Assembly (NCBI GenBank): GCA_009739215.1
Contig: VSJF01000006.1
Location: 620,001-684,000 of the forward strand
Source of the DNA: Floccularia luteovirens
Lineage: Eukaryota > Basidiomycota > Agaricomycetes > Agaricales > Squamanitaceae
Direction: 5' to 3'
Length of the DNA: 64,000 nt
The notes beneath the pieces are model-generated. The model searched no databases. It saw only the letters and a list, made by a program, of their open reading frames with translations, and was not told where the DNA came from. The translations under genes were made by a program, and so were the position numbers. Below are positions 60,538 to 64,000 of this stretch, piece after piece. Within the stretch, counting starts at the first letter, position 1; the number at the start of each line of letters is the position of its first letter.

Positions 60538-63500
60538 ATGACTGACTCTATCTCAGAATATCAACCCCTTCTCGCCTCGTATGTCTCTTTCTTTGCTGTC
60601 ACAATGTCTCCCAAGTTCTTGACGCGTTTCCACAGAGAAGATGTCGAGGCAACTTCAGTCTACCCTGTTATTCATATGATACGAGCCGTGAGCCATCAGT
60701 ATATTTCACTTCAGGTGATGTCTGATCTGTGATATTCCAGGATGTCATAGTAAGCCTTCATTATATTATGATGCATCCCTCTTTACCAGAACGTAAAACG
60801 TCTATATTCTGACCTTACCCAGTATTTTATAGGTTTGCTCCTCCAGAATCAAACACTTTTTATACTGATACAGATCAATAGATACACCTTTAACATTTCA
60901 AGCTGTCAGTCGCTAACATCCTATCCAATATTATTGATACAATTTATATTCATTCAGCTGACCGCCCCTGATTTAACTTACACCCTTGTCCGTCCGCTGT
61001 TAGATAAATATCTGGCGATCCAACGAGATGGAAACATGTCCATTGTTTTTTGCTTGCTCCTCAACCGAGTCCACTTTCTTCAAGATGACAATATGACCAC
61101 CGCTGCTGTTTCCCGTTCTCGAGCAGAGCTTTGTGAAATCCTTGCTACACGCATATTCCGAGAATATGGCAATAGCATGCTAAAATTGACCTCAACTCTG
61201 ACAACAACCTGGCTCGTATATAACGGTGCAGATTCAAACATGCTTACGAAAGCCAGGCAAGCGCGAGATGACGATTTGGAAGATAGAGTTGGTAACGCGA
61301 TTGAGATGGCCATTCTCGGCAAGGCAAAGAAATTCATAAAGAGCACTGCCTGTCAAAAAGTTATAAATGGAATATGGTCGTAAGTATGCCACCAAATACT
61401 CTAAGACTTTGGCTCAGTACCCTGATCAAGGGGCAAATGTGTGTATCAAGCAGAAAGCAGTCACTCAATCTTATCAGATGTTTGTTTTTCACTTCTAAAA
61501 TGTGATAATTTTCTTATTAAATTGCAGACGTACAAACGAACACCGGTGCATTTTTATGACCCGTATAAAGCACCATTGCTTGATCACTACCGGTTAGCCA
61601 AATCCCTTACCATAATTTGCATTCAAGCGTCCACTAACTATACCTGGCATCAGTCTAAAAGTTCCCGCTATTCGATCTGTATTGGAGTACTCCAAGTGTG
61701 TGCCGTGTTCCTGCACCCACAACAATTTCTGAGCTGATATGATTAGCTTCTTGATTCTCTTTGTATTATTCGTTCTAGCAATCGAATTGAGCGAGAGAAA
61801 TAGGTTGAATACAGCAGAAGTTGCATTTATGGTTTATGCCCTTGGTTTTACACTTGAGAAGGTTGCTGCCATGCAAGAACACGGAATCACTGGTAATAAT
61901 ACTCCACACAACGCGCTCCAGATTATTCATTCTTTTTCAGTTTATTTCAAGGGAACATGGGTTAGTCAAGATCAACATACTTATTCAAAGTGAACTAAAG
62001 GGCTCGTTGAAGAATGGATTTGATCTAGCATTCGGTATGCTGCTTTTTTTGTGATACGTTTCGTAGCGCCTTTTCTGATTTCCCCAGTAACCACTTACTG
62101 CATATATGCGTTTCTGCGCCTATTTGGGGTTTACAGTGGTAGTTCGTCACTTACTATAGATTCTTATGATGTGTCCTAATATCCACCTAGGAGAGTGGGC
62201 CCGCACACTGGGAATTGACTTTCTGGCACTTACCGCATGTTTACTGTTTCCGCGGTGAGTTGGTTTCTGTTGTCGGGAAGTCTGACAAGATATTGATGGT
62301 CGCAACATCAAGGCTTGCGTTTGTAACTTTGAAGAATAATCTAATGGTTCTCTCACTCCGTGCTATGATGATGCAGTTTGTGTTCCTTATGCTTGTGGCC
62401 GCTTTTTGTTTTTGCGGGTTTTTATACGCTTTATGGACGTGAGTATACTTACCGGACTTTGCATTCCCTCTCTGAATTGTCCGCAGGTTGAGTCGCAATG
62501 AAGCAGGGTAAGTAAATTTATCAATTAAATTGATGTTTGTGCTCATCTCATCACGTTCCAGATATACTGCTGGGTCAGTTGCCATCCATTTTTATGAAGT
62601 CTTCTCATCCTTCTCTCAGAACGATTGCGTGGTGGATGTTAGACCTTTGGTTCGGTCTTGACGCTAGTGGATTTCAATTTGCAAGTCAGTGCTTAATACT
62701 GCGTAAACCAAAGTATCTTATAGTATAATGCAGCCCAATTTCACCCCATGTTCGGCCCCTTACTGATGGTTACTTATGCCTGCCTGAGCAACACGCTTCT
62801 ACTTACCGGTTCGTCTTGCCATGAATCAGACCAACCAACTCATTATCTGACTAACCAATTCTAGTTCTCGTATCTGTAAGTTTACCAACCCTGATGTAAT
62901 GTATCGTTAGAAATGACTCACTGCAAAGATACTGTCCAATACATTCGCCACCATTAACGAAGACGCTGCTGCCGAGGTATTTATCTCAAATCCACCAAAT
63001 TTAAATAGATCTCTCACCATTGTATAGGCAATGTTCCGCAAAGCAGTGTCCACCATTGAAGGGTTTGTTTACTTACCTTCGTAACGTGACCTTTGTTAAC
63101 GAGACCGGCAGAGTAAAAGCGGATTTCCTTTTCTCATATCAGCCTCCTGTGAACGTACTCGCATTAATAGTGTTGTTACCTGCAAGCTATTTCCTTTCTC
63201 CCAGGTGGTTTCATAAGGTAAGATAGCAATAAAAATGACATACACACTCACCAAACTTGGATGTAGGTCAATGTATTCATGATCAGGTGACTCCCAATGA
63301 TTGCCGTTTTTGAATCTTCACAAACTCAAATACTCACCAGGTTGACGAATTTCCCATTGCTTTTGTCGATCGCTCTTTATGAGCGCCAGTCGAAGAAAGC
63401 AGGATCAGCAAACTTCTATGAGACAATCAGTCATGTTACAGAAAAAATATTCGATACACTGCCTCGCGGTTTAAAGAGGATGAGTAGGTTCTTTATGTTC

Positions 63501-64000
63501 ATCTTTTGTTGCGCCCTTCCTCATTTGTCGTTATAGCCTTTCTTCGAAGGACTTGCAGGTTCACACGGTGATATCGACGCAGTACGTATCATTTGTCATG
63601 GCACTGGTACAAATCACCAAAGCTGCCATTAATAGATTTTTGAAATTGAAGACGAATTCGAGAGTGCTCTAGAGACACGAGATGACTATGGTACTTTCGA
63701 GGAACAACATATCCGCACCACTTCTTCGTCTTCGTCCAAACGACCAATACCTACATCATCATCTCAGCGTTCTCCCTCAGGTGGACGACCCGGTATTCGA
63801 GCAAGGGTTGATTCTGTGATGGCTCGTATCCCGGATGTTACAAGCCCCCTTGCCCAGCTATTTCAACCTCTGAATGTTGGTGATGATATAGCCGAAGAAC
63901 CAGGAACAAACAAGACAGGGTCACCCACCAATATAAGCTACGGCCCAGCGAGCCGGCGTAGACTTACATCTATTCAGTCAATCCAGAGACGTCCCCAAGA
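60538..64000 (+). CDS. YVC1: YVC1-like vacuolar TRP cation channel, 3' end outside window
   Basis: Fungal TRP-family channel that releases Ca2+ from the vacuole in yeast. Start at MTDSISEYQPLLAS. The cytosolic N-terminal part reads SVYPVIHMIRA, SIDTPLTFQALTAPDLTYTL, RPLLDKYLAIQRDGNMSIVF, CLLLNRVHFLQDDNM, DDDLEDRVGNAIEMAILGKA, CQKVINGIWSGKCVYQAESS, DTYKRTPVHFYDPYKAPLLD. Membrane spans follow, among them FLILFVLFVLAIELSERNRL, VYALGFTLEK, FGMLLFFVIRFVAPF-like sequence, MMMQFVFLMLVAAFCFCGFL, a pore region TIAWWMLDLWFGLDASGFQ, and MVTYACLSNTLLLTVLVSIL. The C-tail begins SNTFATINEDAAAEAMFRK, then a late hydrophobic stretch (NVLALIVLLPASYFLSPRWF) and an acidic/Ser-rich region still open at 64000. 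About twenty exons, all short introns. The middle exons (61630-62160) are the least certain. Confidence 0.85.

Overview
The window is nuclear DNA of a filamentous basidiomycete, most likely an agaricomycete mushroom. Almost every gene is cut by many introns of about 45-65 nt with GT...AG ends, genes are tightly packed on both strands, and the proteins (ERG4, KAR9-like, Clr2-like, Bye1, a CH-domain/SIN kinase fusion, a YVC1-type channel, GH18 tandem copies) read like agaricomycete versions. The species cannot be fixed from this sequence. No rRNA, tRNA, CRISPR or bacterial-type operon was seen.

Layout. 1-20.4 kb is a conserved housekeeping block: the 3' part of the PP2A B subunit (CDC55), Clr2-like silencing factor, KAR9-like spindle protein, TRAPPC12-like TPR protein, ERG4 sterol reductase, MPE1 (DWNN/zinc knuckle/RING), VPS5 sorting nexin, and a small coiled-coil membrane protein. 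20.4-34.2 kb is an accessory, repeat-rich block. It has two intact GH18 genes and a decayed third copy, an aspartic-protease-like gene that has lost a catalytic aspartate, a Tc1/mariner-derived short element, a duplicated upstream segment, and a small secreted-protein family (two genes plus a remnant).

34,271-38,938 is a 4.67-kb mobile element with 58-bp terminal inverted repeats and a probable 7-bp target duplication. It carries two spliced minus-strand genes: an integrase-fold DDE transposase and an apparently complete alpha-kinase with an N-terminal Cys-rich region. This pairing is the most interesting thing in the window.

39.3-64 kb is housekeeping again: the CH-domain/SIN-type kinase, BYE1 (PHD-TFIIS_M-SPOC), a polyol dehydrogenase of the L-arabinitol 4-dehydrogenase type, the NDR kinase CBK1/Orb6, PRP4 (U4/U6 snRNP), the APSES/ankyrin factor MBP1, and a YVC1-like vacuolar TRP channel that runs off the right edge.

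How the genes relate. The housekeeping genes serve separate processes: cell-cycle and polarity signalling (CDC55, the SIN-type kinase, CBK1, MBP1, KAR9), RNA processing (MPE1, PRP4), transcription and chromatin (BYE1, Clr2), membrane traffic (TRAPPC12, VPS5), sterol and sugar metabolism, and Ca2+ release. No single pathway cluster is visible. Several conserved genes (TRAPPC12 twice, MBP1) have one-base reading-frame breaks that no ordinary intron explains. These are either assembly indels or real lesions. All exon boundaries were read by eye from conserved protein sequence and splice signals, so individual junctions may be off by a few bases.
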